Shown here: one piece after another, positions 44,254-55,634 of the stretch | Layout: every line of letters begins with the position of its first letter | How positions within the stretch are numbered: the first letter of the stretch is position 1 | Made by a program: the position numbers and the translations under genes | The notes under the pieces: model-generated | Seen by the model: the letters and a program-made list of their open reading frames with translations, nothing else | The model's database searches: none | Told to the model about the DNA's origin: nothing | Source: Rhizobium metallidurans | Lineage (GTDB): Bacteria; Pseudomonadota; Alphaproteobacteria; Rhizobiales; Rhizobiaceae | Reading direction: 5' to 3' | NCBI RefSeq assembly: GCF_014196505.1 | Contig: NZ_JACIDW010000002.1 | Coordinates: forward strand, 186,001-250,000 | DNA length: 64,000 nucleotides

Positions 44254-44856
44254 TCATCCCTTTTTGGCGAGGTTCTCCAGCTTTTTTACCGCCGTATCGG
44301 AATTTTCGCCATAGGCGATCGTGCCGGCGAAGCGGCCCGTGGAATCGAGCAGGAACACCGACGCCGTGTGATCCATCGTGTAGTCGCCGTTCGGATTGTT
44401 TTCGTCGACGGGCACCTTCTTGGCGTAGACGCGGTACCCCTTGACCATCTCGGCCACCTTGTCGGGCGCGCCCGAAATGCCGACGATCCGCTTGGAGACA
44501 TTCGACACGTACTGGTTCATCACCTCGGGCGTATCGCGCTCCGGATCGACGCTGACGAAATAGGCCTGCAGCTTGTCGCCGTTGGGATCGACCTTGCTCA
44601 TCCAGCCATCGAGTTCGTAAAGGGTCGTCGGGCAGACCTCGGGGCAGCTGGTGAAGCCGAAGAATATGGCGGACGGCTTGCCGCGAAACGCCTGTTCGGT
44701 GATCGGCTTTCCATCCTGCGCCACAAGCGTGAACGGCACGCCGAACGGTCCGTCGGGGGCGGCCTCGTTGGTCTTCGTCACGTTCAATGTAAGCCATCCC
44801 AGAATGCCGGCCATCAGGAACACGGCAACCCAGACCGCGATACGCACTGTTTTCAT
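44254..44856 (-). CDS. SCO1/SenC-family copper chaperone
   Basis: A 200-residue protein anchored by an N-terminal transmembrane helix (about 5-25) with a periplasmic thioredoxin-like domain. The copper ligands are the CxxxC of TSCPEVCPT and the distal His in YTMDHTASVFLLD. Delivers copper to the CuA centre of cytochrome c oxidase. The start MKTVRIAVW follows the window's usual signal-anchor pattern. First gene of the group with the FAD oxidoreductase and prmA. Confidence 0.93.
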   Translation of the reverse strand: MKTVRIAVWVAVFLMAGILGWLTLNVTKTNEAAPDGPFGVPFTLVAQDGKPITEQAFRGKPSAIFFGFTSCPEVCPTTLYELDGWMSKVDPNGDKLQAYFVSVDPERDTPEVMNQYVSNVSKRIVGISGAPDKVAEMVKGYRVYAKKVPVDENNPNGDYTMDHTASVFLLDSTGRFAGTIAYGENSDTAVKKLENLAKKG

Positions 44857-45322
44857 CGATAGAATCCTCGCCCCGAAAATGATCCCTTTTTTCGCCTGAT
44901 ATCGCGTCGCATCCAACCGCGCAATTCAACAACCGCTGTTCGAGCCGTGATGAATTGCCTCACCCCTGCCGCGCAAAGACGTCAATCGGCGAAACCTCGG
45001 CCAATATTGCCGCGATCTCGCGCCATGTTAAATCAATCGTAACCTCTCCACGCGAACAATCGAAACAACTGAACGAGATCGATACAGCGACGACTCACCC
45101 GGACCTATGGGTGCAGGGCGCGGCGGGATCGACGCGACGAGACGTTCAAGATCGGCGAGGGCATGAATGCCCGTCACACGCCGCGGGAAGCATCAGCAGC
45201 CTCGCATCCGACATCATTTTCCGCATGCGGCTTCACCGCCACGTCGCGGGCGCATTCAGCGGCGGCAGCGTCGCACGAGCCATGGCCGCTCCGGCCGGAG
45301 ACAACTGGGAAGAATTTTGATC
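44857..45322. other. Gene-free stretch upstream of cheW
   Basis: No gene supported in 466 bases. It contains a TTAA-N7-GTAAC sequence (45028-45043) that resembles a CtrA half-site pair, about 280 bases before cheW; I see no strong promoter close to the start. Confidence 0.5.
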
Positions 45323-45793
45323 ATGAATAGCACTGTCATCAATCAGGCCGGTTCTCATCTGGAGATCGTGTCCTTCCATCTCGGCGAGCAGGAATTCTGC
45401 ATCGACATCATGGCGATCCGCGAAATCCGCGGCTGGGCGCCGGTGACGCCGATGCCGCACACGCCGCCCTACGTCCTCGGCCTGATCAACCTGCGCGGCG
45501 CCGTCATCCCCGTCATCGACATGGCCTGCCGCCTCGGCATGAAGATGACCGAGCCCTCCGAGCGCTCCGCCATCATCGTCACCGACATCGCCGGCAAGCT
45601 GGTCGGCCTGCTGGTCGAGCAGGTTTCCGACATGATGACCATCAAGAGCGAAGACCTGCAGCCGGCGCCGGAGATCATTCCGGAAGAGCAGCGCGCCTTC
45701 TGCCGCGGCATCGTGGCACTGGAAAAGACCATGGTCTGCTTCCTTAACCTCGACACCGTCATCGCCGACGAACTGGCCCGCGAAGCCGCCTGA
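45323..45793 (+). CDS. cheW: CheW-type chemotaxis coupling protein, orphan
   Basis: A 156-residue CheW domain: LEIVSFHLGEQEFCIDIMAI, REIRGWAPVTPMPHTPPYVL, GLINLRGAVIPVIDMACRLG and VGLLVEQVSDMMTI. Couples chemoreceptors to the CheA kinase. No other chemotaxis gene is near, so it is separate from the main che cluster. Ribosome site weak (GGAAGA). Ends before a strong bidirectional terminator. Confidence 0.93.
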   Translation: MNSTVINQAGSHLEIVSFHLGEQEFCIDIMAIREIRGWAPVTPMPHTPPYVLGLINLRGAVIPVIDMACRLGMKMTEPSERSAIIVTDIAGKLVGLLVEQVSDMMTIKSEDLQPAPEIIPEEQRAFCRGIVALEKTMVCFLNLDTVIADELAREAA

Positions 45794-45815
45794 GCCAGAT
45801 CGAACGCTTCAATGC

Positions 45816-45853
45816 AAAACAGCCCGCGACGGCATCCGTCGCGGGCTGTTTTC
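45816..45853. terminator. Bidirectional terminator between cheW and the epimerase gene
   Basis: A perfect 15-bp stem (AACAGCCCGCGACGG, 45818-45832, with its complement 45836-45850) and a 3-base loop CAT, with T tracts on both strands. Confidence 0.9.
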
Positions 45854-45883
45854 ATTCGAAGCAAGCAATGCCGCTCGCAAAGC

Positions 45884-46753
45884 CTAACCCGTGACCTCGA
45901 CGGAAAACGCGAAGCGAGCCATCTTGCCCGCTTCGAGCGTCTGGCTGTAGGGACGCTCGGCAAGTTCCTTCGAGCCGCCGTTCTCGGCCGCCATGCCATG
46001 CCAGGGCTCGATGCAGATGAAGGGTGCGCCGGGCTTCTGCCAGAGCGCCAGATTGGGCAGGTTGTCGAAGGTGAAGTGCAGGGTCGGTCCACCCTCGGCA
46101 CGATAGCGCAGCCCCTCGCCCGCTCCCTCCGGAAAGATCATCGCGTCCTCATCGAACATCGCATGATCGAGCACCAGCCGCCCGCCTTCGAACGGCGACG
46201 GATGCCTTTCAAGGGACAGCAGCCCGCCGGACAGGCGGATGAGCGCGGGCTCGGCCTTGTTATCGAGCGTGATCACATGATCGCTCCCCTCGGCCCCCGG
46301 CAGCGGCCACACGAAAGCCGGGTGGAAGCCGAGCCCGAAGGGCATCGGCCGCCGGTCGCGATTGCGCACCTCGGCGGCCACCGTCAAAGTCCGACCCTCG
46401 ATACGGTGCTCCACATCAAGCACGAAATCGAACGGATAGACCGCCTTCGTCGCCTCGGACGCCGAAAGTTCGTAGCGGCACATCGTATCGCTGGACGCGG
46501 CAAGCGCGAACTCGGTGCGGCGGGCAAAGCCGTGCTGGTTCATCGGATAGCTATTGCCCTCGATCTCGACCGCATCGTCGGGCGCCTTGCCGACGATCGG
46601 AAACAGGATCGGCGACCGCCCGCCCCAGAAGGCCGCGTCGCCATTCCACAGCAGCGAACGGCCGTCGCTTGTACGAAGCGCCTGCATCTCGGCACCCAGC
46701 GACGATACGTCGACGCTCAGAAATTCGTTTGCTATCCGCGTGCTGCTCGCCAT
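45884..46753 (-). CDS. Aldose 1-epimerase family protein (LacX-like)
   Basis: A 289-residue beta-sandwich mutarotase. The family signatures are LLWNGDAAFWGGRSPILFPI, GNSYPMNQHGFARRTEF (His of the active site), PFGLGFHPAFVWPL (second His) and FICIEPWHGM with a conserved Glu. Interconverts sugar anomers or related phosphorylated sugars; substrate not determined. Single gene. Confidence 0.88.
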   Translation of the reverse strand: MASSTRIANEFLSVDVSSLGAEMQALRTSDGRSLLWNGDAAFWGGRSPILFPIVGKAPDDAVEIEGNSYPMNQHGFARRTEFALAASSDTMCRYELSASEATKAVYPFDFVLDVEHRIEGRTLTVAAEVRNRDRRPMPFGLGFHPAFVWPLPGAEGSDHVITLDNKAEPALIRLSGGLLSLERHPSPFEGGRLVLDHAMFDEDAMIFPEGAGEGLRYRAEGGPTLHFTFDNLPNLALWQKPGAPFICIEPWHGMAAENGGSKELAERPYSQTLEAGKMARFAFSVEVTG

Positions 46754-46869
46754 CGTCGGTCCTCTTGCACTTGATCTCCGGCGCGGACCTTACCCGCGCC
46801 GTCGGGCGATTGCCATATGGCGTGTAAAGACGAAGGCGGCATCGCCGAAAATCGCGCGCTGAGCCCGCC

Positions 46870-47364
46870 TTACTGCGGCTTGCCGTTCTTCCAGCTCACC
46901 GTCTGCCCGTAGAGCGACACGGTGGAGATCGCCATCTTCGCCGATCCGTTGGTGAGTTCGCGCGAATGCGCCAGATAGATCAGCGTGTCGTTCTGCTTGT
47001 CGTAGATGCGGGTGACGACGAGCTTCTTCCAGACCAGCGAGAGGCCCGACTTGAACACCTCGTCACCGCCCTTCGACAGGTCGATATCACCGATCTCGAT
47101 CGGCCCCGTCTGCAGGCAGGAAATCGCGCTGTTCGAGGGGTCCTCGAACCAGTTGCCGTTCTTGACGCGATCGATGACGCTGCGATCGAAATAGCTCACA
47201 TGGCAGGTGACGCCCTTCACCTCGGGATCGGCCACCGCATCGACGAGGATATCGTTGCCGATCCAGTCGACACCCACCTTGCCGACCGTCTCCGCCGACG
47301 CCGTGCCGGCGCAGACGCCTGCGAGAACGGCTGCGGAGAACACGAGATTGCGATATCTGGACAT
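46870..47364 (-). CDS. creA: CreA family protein
   Basis: A 164-residue exported protein. The signal peptide ends at TASA|ETVGKVGVDWIGNDI; then VDAVADPEVKGVTCHVSYFD, the family hallmark, and the Cys pair in GVTCHV and ISCLQTG. Periplasmic, function unknown. The start MSRYRNLVF follows GGGGGATTACC. In E. coli it is encoded near the creBCD genes; here it stands alone. Confidence 0.9.
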   Translation of the reverse strand: MSRYRNLVFSAAVLAGVCAGTASAETVGKVGVDWIGNDILVDAVADPEVKGVTCHVSYFDRSVIDRVKNGNWFEDPSNSAISCLQTGPIEIGDIDLSKGGDEVFKSGLSLVWKKLVVTRIYDKQNDTLIYLAHSRELTNGSAKMAISTVSLYGQTVSWKNGKPQ

Positions 47365-47443
47365 GGCGGTAATCCCCCTGCGGCGTTTCGATGTAGCGCG
47401 AGCTAAGATAGGCGGGGCTTGCCGCATGGCAAGAAACCCCATG

Positions 47444-47477
47444 CCCATGAATTGACCCAATGAATTGAGCCCATGAA
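47444..47477. repeat. Short tandem repeat upstream of creA
   Basis: CCCATGAATTGA (47444), CCCAATGAATTGAG (47456) and CCCATGAA (47470): about 2.5 imperfect copies of a 12-14 base unit in the gap between creA and the exonuclease gene. Confidence 0.6.
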
Positions 47478-47524
47478 GCGGAGCGCCACATGCCGGCGCA
47501 CCACCAAGCAGGACGCCCGCGCCG

Positions 47525-48115
47525 CTAGCCCTTGCGGCAGGTGCAGGGCTCGTAGCCGCGCGATGTCAGCCGTCCCGGCTTCATGCCGATAAATTGAGGG
47601 ATCGCATGCACGGCCGTCGCCCCCACATGCCGCGCCATGGCGATCGCCGCCTGCGCGCACACGGCGGCATCCTCGGCGGCATTGTGGTGCGCGAAGCGCA
47701 GGCCGAGATGCTCGGCCAGGATATTCAGCCGGTGCGAGAGGAAATGCGGCCAGATCCGCTGCGACATCTTCAGGCTGCAGAGATAGGTGAGCTCCGGATA
47801 GGCCTGTCGGTAGCCATCCAGGCAAGCGCGCCAGACGCTGAAGTCGAAGGAAGCATTGTGCGCGATCATCGTCGCGCCACGGAAGTCGTCGACGAACTCG
47901 TCCATCACTTCGGGGAATTCCGGCGCGTCCTCGACATGCTCCGGCCGGATGCCGTGGATGGCGATGTTCATGCCCGAAAACCGCATCTCCCGAGGACGGA
48001 TCAACCGCTCCTCCACCCTTGTCACCACGCCATCCTCGATCCAGGCAAGCCCGACCGAACAGGCGCTGCCGCGCTGCTCGTTGGCGGTTTCGAAATCAAT
48101 GGCGATGGTCTTCAA
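47525..48115 (-). CDS. DEDDh 3'-5' exonuclease (DnaQ-like)
   Basis: A 196-residue exonuclease. The catalytic acids are in Exo I (TIAIDFETANEQRG), Exo II (MIAHNASFDFSVW) and Exo III (HHNAAEDAAVCA). A C-terminal basic Cys-containing tail (YEPCTCRKG) follows. It resembles the stand-alone exonucleases related to the PolIII epsilon subunit; role in repair is likely but not specific. The start codon is TTG giving MKTIAIDFE, and no ATG is closer. Confidence 0.88.
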   Translation of the reverse strand: MKTIAIDFETANEQRGSACSVGLAWIEDGVVTRVEERLIRPREMRFSGMNIAIHGIRPEHVEDAPEFPEVMDEFVDDFRGATMIAHNASFDFSVWRACLDGYRQAYPELTYLCSLKMSQRIWPHFLSHRLNILAEHLGLRFAHHNAAEDAAVCAQAAIAMARHVGATAVHAIPQFIGMKPGRLTSRGYEPCTCRKG

Positions 48116-48205
48116 GGGGATGTCCGATTCTTTAATGTCGCAAAGACATACCGACGAGCGGCCGATGAGGCAAATGATGCCACTTATCCGCCGTCCACGC
48201 TCCGA

Positions 48206-48586
48206 TCAGGCAACGGCGAGAGCATACGGGCGCGCAAGGTTCTCCGACGGCACGCCCCATGACTGGTTCAGCTTGAAGATCATCTCGACGGTCAGCGCGC
48301 GCTTGCGATTGAGGATTTCCGACGCCCGGGAACGAGAGCCGAGAACTTCGGCGAGATCAGCCTGATCGCGCCCCGTCATCTCCATGAAAGCCTGCAGAAA
48401 ATCGATCGGCGGAATATCCAGCATCGGAAAATTCCGGTTCTCATAGGCTTCAATGAGATCAGCCAGAATGTCGAAACGATCCGCTTCCGGCGTTCCTGCG
48501 GCGGGTGGATTGGCGAAATAAGGTTCGATCTCGGCCGTTGCCCAGGCGAGATCGGCCTCGTTTCTAATGGGTCTGATAGCGCTCAT
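48206..48586 (-). CDS. higA: HigA-type antitoxin with helix-turn-helix
   Basis: A 126-residue protein. The N-terminal half (about 1-70) is the extended HigA region of this class, with AWATAEIEPYFANPP; the C-terminal half is an XRE-type HTH (GRDQADLAEVLGSRSRASEI, LNRKRALTVEMIFKLNQSWG). Its ATG overlaps the higB stop by four bases (ATGA), toxin first as in other higBA loci. It neutralises HigB and should repress the operon through the palindrome upstream of higB. Confidence 0.9.
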   Translation of the reverse strand: MSAIRPIRNEADLAWATAEIEPYFANPPAAGTPEADRFDILADLIEAYENRNFPMLDIPPIDFLQAFMEMTGRDQADLAEVLGSRSRASEILNRKRALTVEMIFKLNQSWGVPSENLARPYALAVA

Positions 48587-48882
48587 CGTATCGTCTCCGG
48601 ATCGATCCTGTCGTACTCGGCGTGCGTGCCGACGAATTTCACCAGCACCCGCTTGCGGCCATAGGCAACATGGACGACCAGCCGATACTTGTTGCCACCG
48701 ATATCGAAGATCACCCTGTTGTCGCCAACAAAATCGACATTGGCTCCGAACATCGTCTTGATATCGGCCGGTCCCGACCACTGCGCCTTGATGACGGTCG
48801 CGTGCCATACGCCCAGCGGTATTCTCGCCTGCGGGTGGCGCTCCCAAAAGATACGAAGCGTGGACTTGGTGATCACCTGCAC
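48583..48882 (-). CDS. higB: HigB-type toxin
   Basis: About 99 residues of the HigB_toxin family (RelE fold ribonuclease): VITKSTLRIFWERHPQARIP, then NRVIFDIGGNKYRLVVHVAY and the C-terminal VLVKFVGTHAEYDRID. Cleaves mRNA, usually on the ribosome. The GTG start at 48882 aligns with the family and coincides with the predicted transcription start, so the message is probably leaderless. A longer frame back to a TTG at 48939 would run through the promoter and into the ligA end. Confidence 0.85.
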   Translation of the reverse strand: MQVITKSTLRIFWERHPQARIPLGVWHATVIKAQWSGPADIKTMFGANVDFVGDNRVIFDIGGNKYRLVVHVAYGRKRVLVKFVGTHAEYDRIDPETIR

Positions 48883-48888
48883 ATGAAG

Positions 48889-48917
48889 ACGATATTCCCA
48901 ATTCGGGAACACGTCAA
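48889..48917 (-). promoter_or_regulatory. higBA promoter and operator
   Basis: TTGACG (48912-48917) and TATCGT (48889-48894) are 17 bases apart on the minus strand. The spacer holds the perfect inverted repeat TTCCC-GAATT-GGGAA, a plausible HigA operator blocking RNA polymerase. Confidence 0.7.
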
Positions 48918-48928
48918 CATTCCCATTC

Positions 48929-51553
<2,625 letters not shown>

Positions 51554-51570
51554 TCAGTCAGGCCCGCGAC

Positions 51571-53244
51571 CTACTCGCCCGCCGTCAACAACCGCTTGGC
51601 GGCCGCCCTCGCCTCTTCCGTCACCGAAGCGCCGGCCAGCATGCGGGCGATCTCTTCGGTGCGGTCGTGCGGCTCCATCGTCGCCACGCGGGTGGCGATC
51701 TTTTCGGATCCCTCCGAAGCCGGTCCCTTGGAGATCAGGAGATGCGTCGCCGCCCGTGCCGCCACCTGCGGCGCGTGGGTGACGGACAGCACCTGCACCT
51801 TGGCCGACAGCCGCTTCAGCCGCTGGCCGATCGCATCGGCGACGGCACCGCCGACGCCGGTGTCGATTTCGTCGAAGACAAGCGTCGGCGCCGAGCCGCG
51901 ATCGGCAAGCGCCACCTTGAGCGCCAGAAGAAAGCGCGACAGCTCGCCGCCCGACGCCACCTTCATGATCGAGCCCGGGCGCGTGCCCGGATTGGTCTGG
52001 ACGTGGAATTCGACGACGTCGATCCCCTCGGCCGCAGCTTCCTCGGGATTGGAGGCGATCTCCACCATGAAGCGGGCGCGCTCGAGCTTCAGCGCCGGCA
52101 GTTCCGCCATCACGGCTTCGGCGAGCGCTTCGCCGGCCTGGTGACGCTTGGCCGAAACCACCTGCGCCGCCGCATCGTAAGCGATTTTCGCGACGCCGAC
52201 CTCGGCCTCGAGCCTGGCAAGCTTCTCCTCGCCGGCATCGAGATCGGCAAGGTCGTTGCTCATGCGGATCGCCAGCGCCGGCAGCTCGGTCACCGGCACC
52301 GAATATTTGCGCGAGGCGCCGCGCAGCGCGAAAAGCCGCTCCTCGACGCGCTCCAGTTCCTTGGGATCGTATTCCGTCTTGCGCAGTGCGGCTTCGACTT
52401 CCATCTGCGCGTTGGACAGCTGGTCCAGTGCCGCGTCGAGCAGCGCCACGGTATCCTCCAGCAGCCCCGGCGCCTCATGGCTCTTGCGCTCCAGACGGCG
52501 CACCAGCGAGGCGATATGGGGCACGGGAGAGGCATTGCCGTTGAGGAATTCGGAGGCCTCGGCGATATCGCCGGCGATCCGCTCCGCCTTCATCATCTTC
52601 TGGCGGCGTTCGGCGAGTTCGTCCTCCTCGCCGTCCTGCGGCGCGAGCTTGTCGAGTTCCTCCACCGACGAGCGGATGTAATCCGCCTCGCGCGCGGCCG
52701 CCTCGACCTTCTCGCGGTGCTTCTTCAGCGTCCGCTCGCTGTCGCGCCAGACGCGATAGAGCTGCGAAACGCCGGCCACCTCGTCGGCGATGCCGGCGAA
52801 TGCGTCGAGCAGGATACGGTGGGCGTGGGTGTCGACCAGCGCGCGGTCGTCGTGCTGTCCGTGGATCTCGACCAGCATCTGTCCGGCCTGGCGCATCAGC
52901 TGCACGCTGAGCGGCTGGTCGTTGACATAGGCCTTGGTGCGGCCGTCGGCGCTCTGCACGCGGCGGAAGATCAGGTCGCCATCGTCGTCGATGCCGTTGT
53001 CGCGCAGCAGCGCGCGCGCCCGGTGGTCGGGGCCGACGTCGAAGACGGCGGTCACCTGCCCCTTGTCCTCGCCGTGGCGGACAAGGCCGCCGTCGCCGCG
53101 CCCGCCAAGGGCGAGCGACAGGCTGTCGAGCAGGATGGATTTGCCGGCGCCCGTCTCACCCGTCAGAACGGAAAGACCGGCCTCGAAGGCAAGATCCAGC
53201 CGCTCGATCAGGACGATATCGCGGATCGAAAGCTGGATCAGCAT
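51571..53244 (-). CDS. recN: DNA repair protein RecN
   Basis: A 557-residue SMC-like ATPase that acts at double-strand breaks. Walker A is GLSVLTGETGAGKSILLDSL at the N-terminus; a long coiled coil with a short middle spans about 150-380; the ABC signature is VASGGELSRFLLALK and Walker B APTLVFDEIDTGVGG at the C-terminus. The start MLIQLSIRD is standard for the family. It lies 5 bases from bamD and upstream of ligA in the usual rhizobial order. Confidence 0.95.
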   Translation of the reverse strand: MLIQLSIRDIVLIERLDLAFEAGLSVLTGETGAGKSILLDSLSLALGGRGDGGLVRHGEDKGQVTAVFDVGPDHRARALLRDNGIDDDGDLIFRRVQSADGRTKAYVNDQPLSVQLMRQAGQMLVEIHGQHDDRALVDTHAHRILLDAFAGIADEVAGVSQLYRVWRDSERTLKKHREKVEAAAREADYIRSSVEELDKLAPQDGEEDELAERRQKMMKAERIAGDIAEASEFLNGNASPVPHIASLVRRLERKSHEAPGLLEDTVALLDAALDQLSNAQMEVEAALRKTEYDPKELERVEERLFALRGASRKYSVPVTELPALAIRMSNDLADLDAGEEKLARLEAEVGVAKIAYDAAAQVVSAKRHQAGEALAEAVMAELPALKLERARFMVEIASNPEEAAAEGIDVVEFHVQTNPGTRPGSIMKVASGGELSRFLLALKVALADRGSAPTLVFDEIDTGVGGAVADAIGQRLKRLSAKVQVLSVTHAPQVAARAATHLLISKGPASEGSEKIATRVATMEPHDRTEEIARMLAGASVTEEARAAAKRLLTAGE

Positions 53245-53249
53245 CGGCT

Positions 53250-54092
53250 TTAGGTACCGAGGAGTTTCTTGCTGGCTTGCGAAATCCACGAGCCCTGATT
53301 CTCACGCGGCTCCGCGCCGTTGCTCTTCAGCAGCTTGTAGGAATCCGCGTACCACTGGCTGTCGGGATAGTTGCGGCCGAGAACGGCAGCGGCCGTCTGG
53401 GCCTCTTCCACGATACCCATCGCGTAATAGGCTTCGACCAGGCGGGCGAGCGCTTCCTCGATCTGGTTCGTGTTCGGATACTTCTCGACGACAATGCGGA
53501 AGCGCGAAATGGCGGCAAGGTATTCCTTGCGCTCCATGTAGTAGCGGCCGATCTGCATTTCCTTGCCGGCCAGCTGGTCGCGCGCGAAGCGGATCTTCGC
53601 CTGCGCGTCGTCGACATATTCGGAATCGGGATAGTTGTCGATCACGGCCTGCATGGCGTCGATGGTTCGCGACGCGGCGCGCTGGTCCTGGGTCACGTCG
53701 ACGATCTGCTTGGAATAGCTGAGGCCGATCAGGTACTGCACGTAGGCGGCGTCCTTCGACTTCGGATACTGCGCCATGTAGCGGTTGCCCGAAGCCAGCG
53801 CCTCGTCGAGGCGGCCCTGCCGATACTTCACGAAGGTGCTCATCACCAGACCCTTGCGGGCCCATTCCGAGAACGGGTTGTCGCGGTCGATCGAATCGAA
53901 CTTGCGCGCGGCTTCCGCCATGTTGCCGGCCTTCATGTTGGCCAGACCCTGACTGTAGAGAACATCAGGCGGATCGCTCTGCAGGCCGAGCTTGGTGATA
54001 TCGATATCGGGGTCCGACTGGCATCCGGAAATCAAGGCACTTGCGCTCAGCACCAGGAGCGATGCGAACAAAGCACGCGCTGTCTTCATCAT
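53250..54092 (-). CDS. bamD: Outer-membrane assembly lipoprotein BamD
   Basis: A 280-residue lipoprotein of the BAM complex that folds outer-membrane proteins. The signal peptide carries a lipobox (ASALISGC). TPR-type repeats follow: [60 protein letters not shown] and [20 protein letters not shown]. The double ATG at 54092/54089 precedes the signal peptide. Between lpxC and recN, as in relatives. Confidence 0.94.
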   Translation of the reverse strand: MMKTARALFASLLVLSASALISGCQSDPDIDITKLGLQSDPPDVLYSQGLANMKAGNMAEAARKFDSIDRDNPFSEWARKGLVMSTFVKYRQGRLDEALASGNRYMAQYPKSKDAAYVQYLIGLSYSKQIVDVTQDQRAASRTIDAMQAVIDNYPDSEYVDDAQAKIRFARDQLAGKEMQIGRYYMERKEYLAAISRFRIVVEKYPNTNQIEEALARLVEAYYAMGIVEEAQTAAAVLGRNYPDSQWYADSYKLLKSNGAEPRENQGSWISQASKKLLGT

Positions 54093-54332
54093 ACTTTCAG
54101 ACCCTGCATAACCCATCGGAACATCCCAAAAGCCGCCATCCCTCAACGGCAGCCACGCCTCGCAGGCGTTTCTAGCCACAAATGCATGGCCAGAGCAACG
54201 CATTGATGATGCATTAACGCATTTTTGTGGCGGCCCTGCCCATAATCGTCTGTTTTCTCCGGATAATCCCCGACTTTGCACGGCTAAATACCTGCCGCGA
54301 AAGCTCAATCGGGAATCACGGCTGCCTGCTGC

Positions 54333-54363
54333 ACATAAAGAAACCGCCTCCCGAAGGAGGCGG
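54333..54363 (-). terminator. Terminator after lpxC
   Basis: On the minus strand CCGCCTCC-TTCG-GGAGGCGG, an 8-bp stem with a stable UUCG tetraloop, is followed by TTTCTTTATG. It separates lpxC from bamD. Confidence 0.88.
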
Positions 54364-54389
54364 CCCTGGCCTAAGGAATGCGACGGAGG

Positions 54390-55346
54390 TCAAGCCGACC
54401 AGGGAGCAAATTCAGGAGCGTTGACGCGGATGAAATCGCGCGGCGCGACGCGCTGGCGCGGTGCCGAGGTCTCGACGACTTCATAAGCGCTGGAATCGCT
54501 GAGCAGCGCCTTCAGCGCGTTGGCGTTCATCTTGTGGCCGCCGCGATAGGAGCGGTAGCAGCCGATGAAGGGAGCACCGGCAAGCGCCAGGTCGCCGACA
54601 GCGTCGAGCGTCTTGTGACGCACGAACTCGTCCTTGGCGTAGCGCAGGCCCTCGACGTTGATGACCGTGTGGTCGTCGGAGATGACGACCGAGTTTTCCA
54701 GCGACGAACCGAGCGCGTGGCCCGAAGCCCACAGACGCTCGACGTCACGCATGAAGCCGAAGGTGCGGGCGCGCGACAGTTCCGACTTGAAGGTGGCGGC
54801 GGTCATGTCGCCTTCCCACTTCTGGCGGCCGATCAGCGGCGTGTCGAAATCGATCTCGACCTCGAAGCGCATGCCGTCATAGGGGCGAAACTCGCTCCAC
54901 GAACCGCCGTGCTCGATACGAACCGGCTTGGTGATGCGAATGTAGCGGCGCTTGACGCCGAGGGATACCAGACCCACCTGCTCGATCGCCTCGATGAACG
55001 GCATCGAGCTGCCGTCCATGATCGGCATTTCGGCGCCGTCGACTTCGATGACGACGTTGTCGAGGCCAAGCGCGTAGACCGCGGCCATCACATGTTCGAC
55101 CGTCGCGACGGAGCGCGCCGGGGAAAAGCCGAGAACGGTGCACAGGTCGGTATTGCCAACCTGGGAGGAAACAGCGCGAAGCTCGGTGACTTCGCCGTTG
55201 TCATGCATGCGATTGAATACGACACCAGTGTCGGCTTCTGCTGGGTTGAAGGTAATCGAAACGTCGGCACCCGAATGAACGCCGATCCCCGAAAGGGTGA
55301 CCGGGCGCGATACCGTCGTTTGAAAACCCAACATGCCAATAACCAT
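54390..55346 (-). CDS. lpxC: UDP-3-O-acyl-N-acetylglucosamine deacetylase
   Basis: First committed step of lipid A synthesis; a zinc enzyme. Zinc ligands are visible as the His of SVATVEHVMAAVYALG and the His and Asp of EFVRHKTLDAVGDLALAGAP; the general-base Glu is in TVEHVMAA and the catalytic His in YRGGHKMNANAL. 318 residues. The start MVIGMLGFQ follows AAAGG and matches rhizobial LpxC. Downstream of ftsZ but separated from it by a terminator-like hairpin. Confidence 0.95.
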   Translation of the reverse strand: MVIGMLGFQTTVSRPVTLSGIGVHSGADVSITFNPAEADTGVVFNRMHDNGEVTELRAVSSQVGNTDLCTVLGFSPARSVATVEHVMAAVYALGLDNVVIEVDGAEMPIMDGSSMPFIEAIEQVGLVSLGVKRRYIRITKPVRIEHGGSWSEFRPYDGMRFEVEIDFDTPLIGRQKWEGDMTAATFKSELSRARTFGFMRDVERLWASGHALGSSLENSVVISDDHTVINVEGLRYAKDEFVRHKTLDAVGDLALAGAPFIGCYRSYRGGHKMNANALKALLSDSSAYEVVETSAPRQRVAPRDFIRVNAPEFAPWSA

Positions 55347-55584
55347 TAATCTTGCCTTTATTATCCCTGACGATCCGCCGCGACCCGTATGTCGAAACTC
55401 ATTCGCCAAGTCTTATTTCCTCCGTCGCGATGCTGCGTCAAGGCGCGGTCGGACGGTTTTCCAGCCCATACATACGTGTGCCCGCGCCGCAATCCAAATC
55501 ACTGTTTCTTTCGCATTGTTACGAAAGCATGCATTTGAAATCACAAGGCAATCAGGCGCAAATCGGAGTGCCCGATACAACAAT

Positions 55585-55606
55585 GCCCGGGAGCGAACTC
55601 CCGGGC
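55585..55606 (-). terminator. Hairpin after ftsZ
   Basis: A 9-bp perfect stem GCCCGGGAG/CTCCCGGGC with a UUCG tetraloop on the minus strand, followed by a mixed ATTGTTGT tail. Probably a terminator or mRNA-end stabiliser. The rest of 55347-55634 shows no gene. Confidence 0.7.
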
Positions 55607-55634
55607 TGATTCGTGGCGATTCCAGGCGTCCTTA

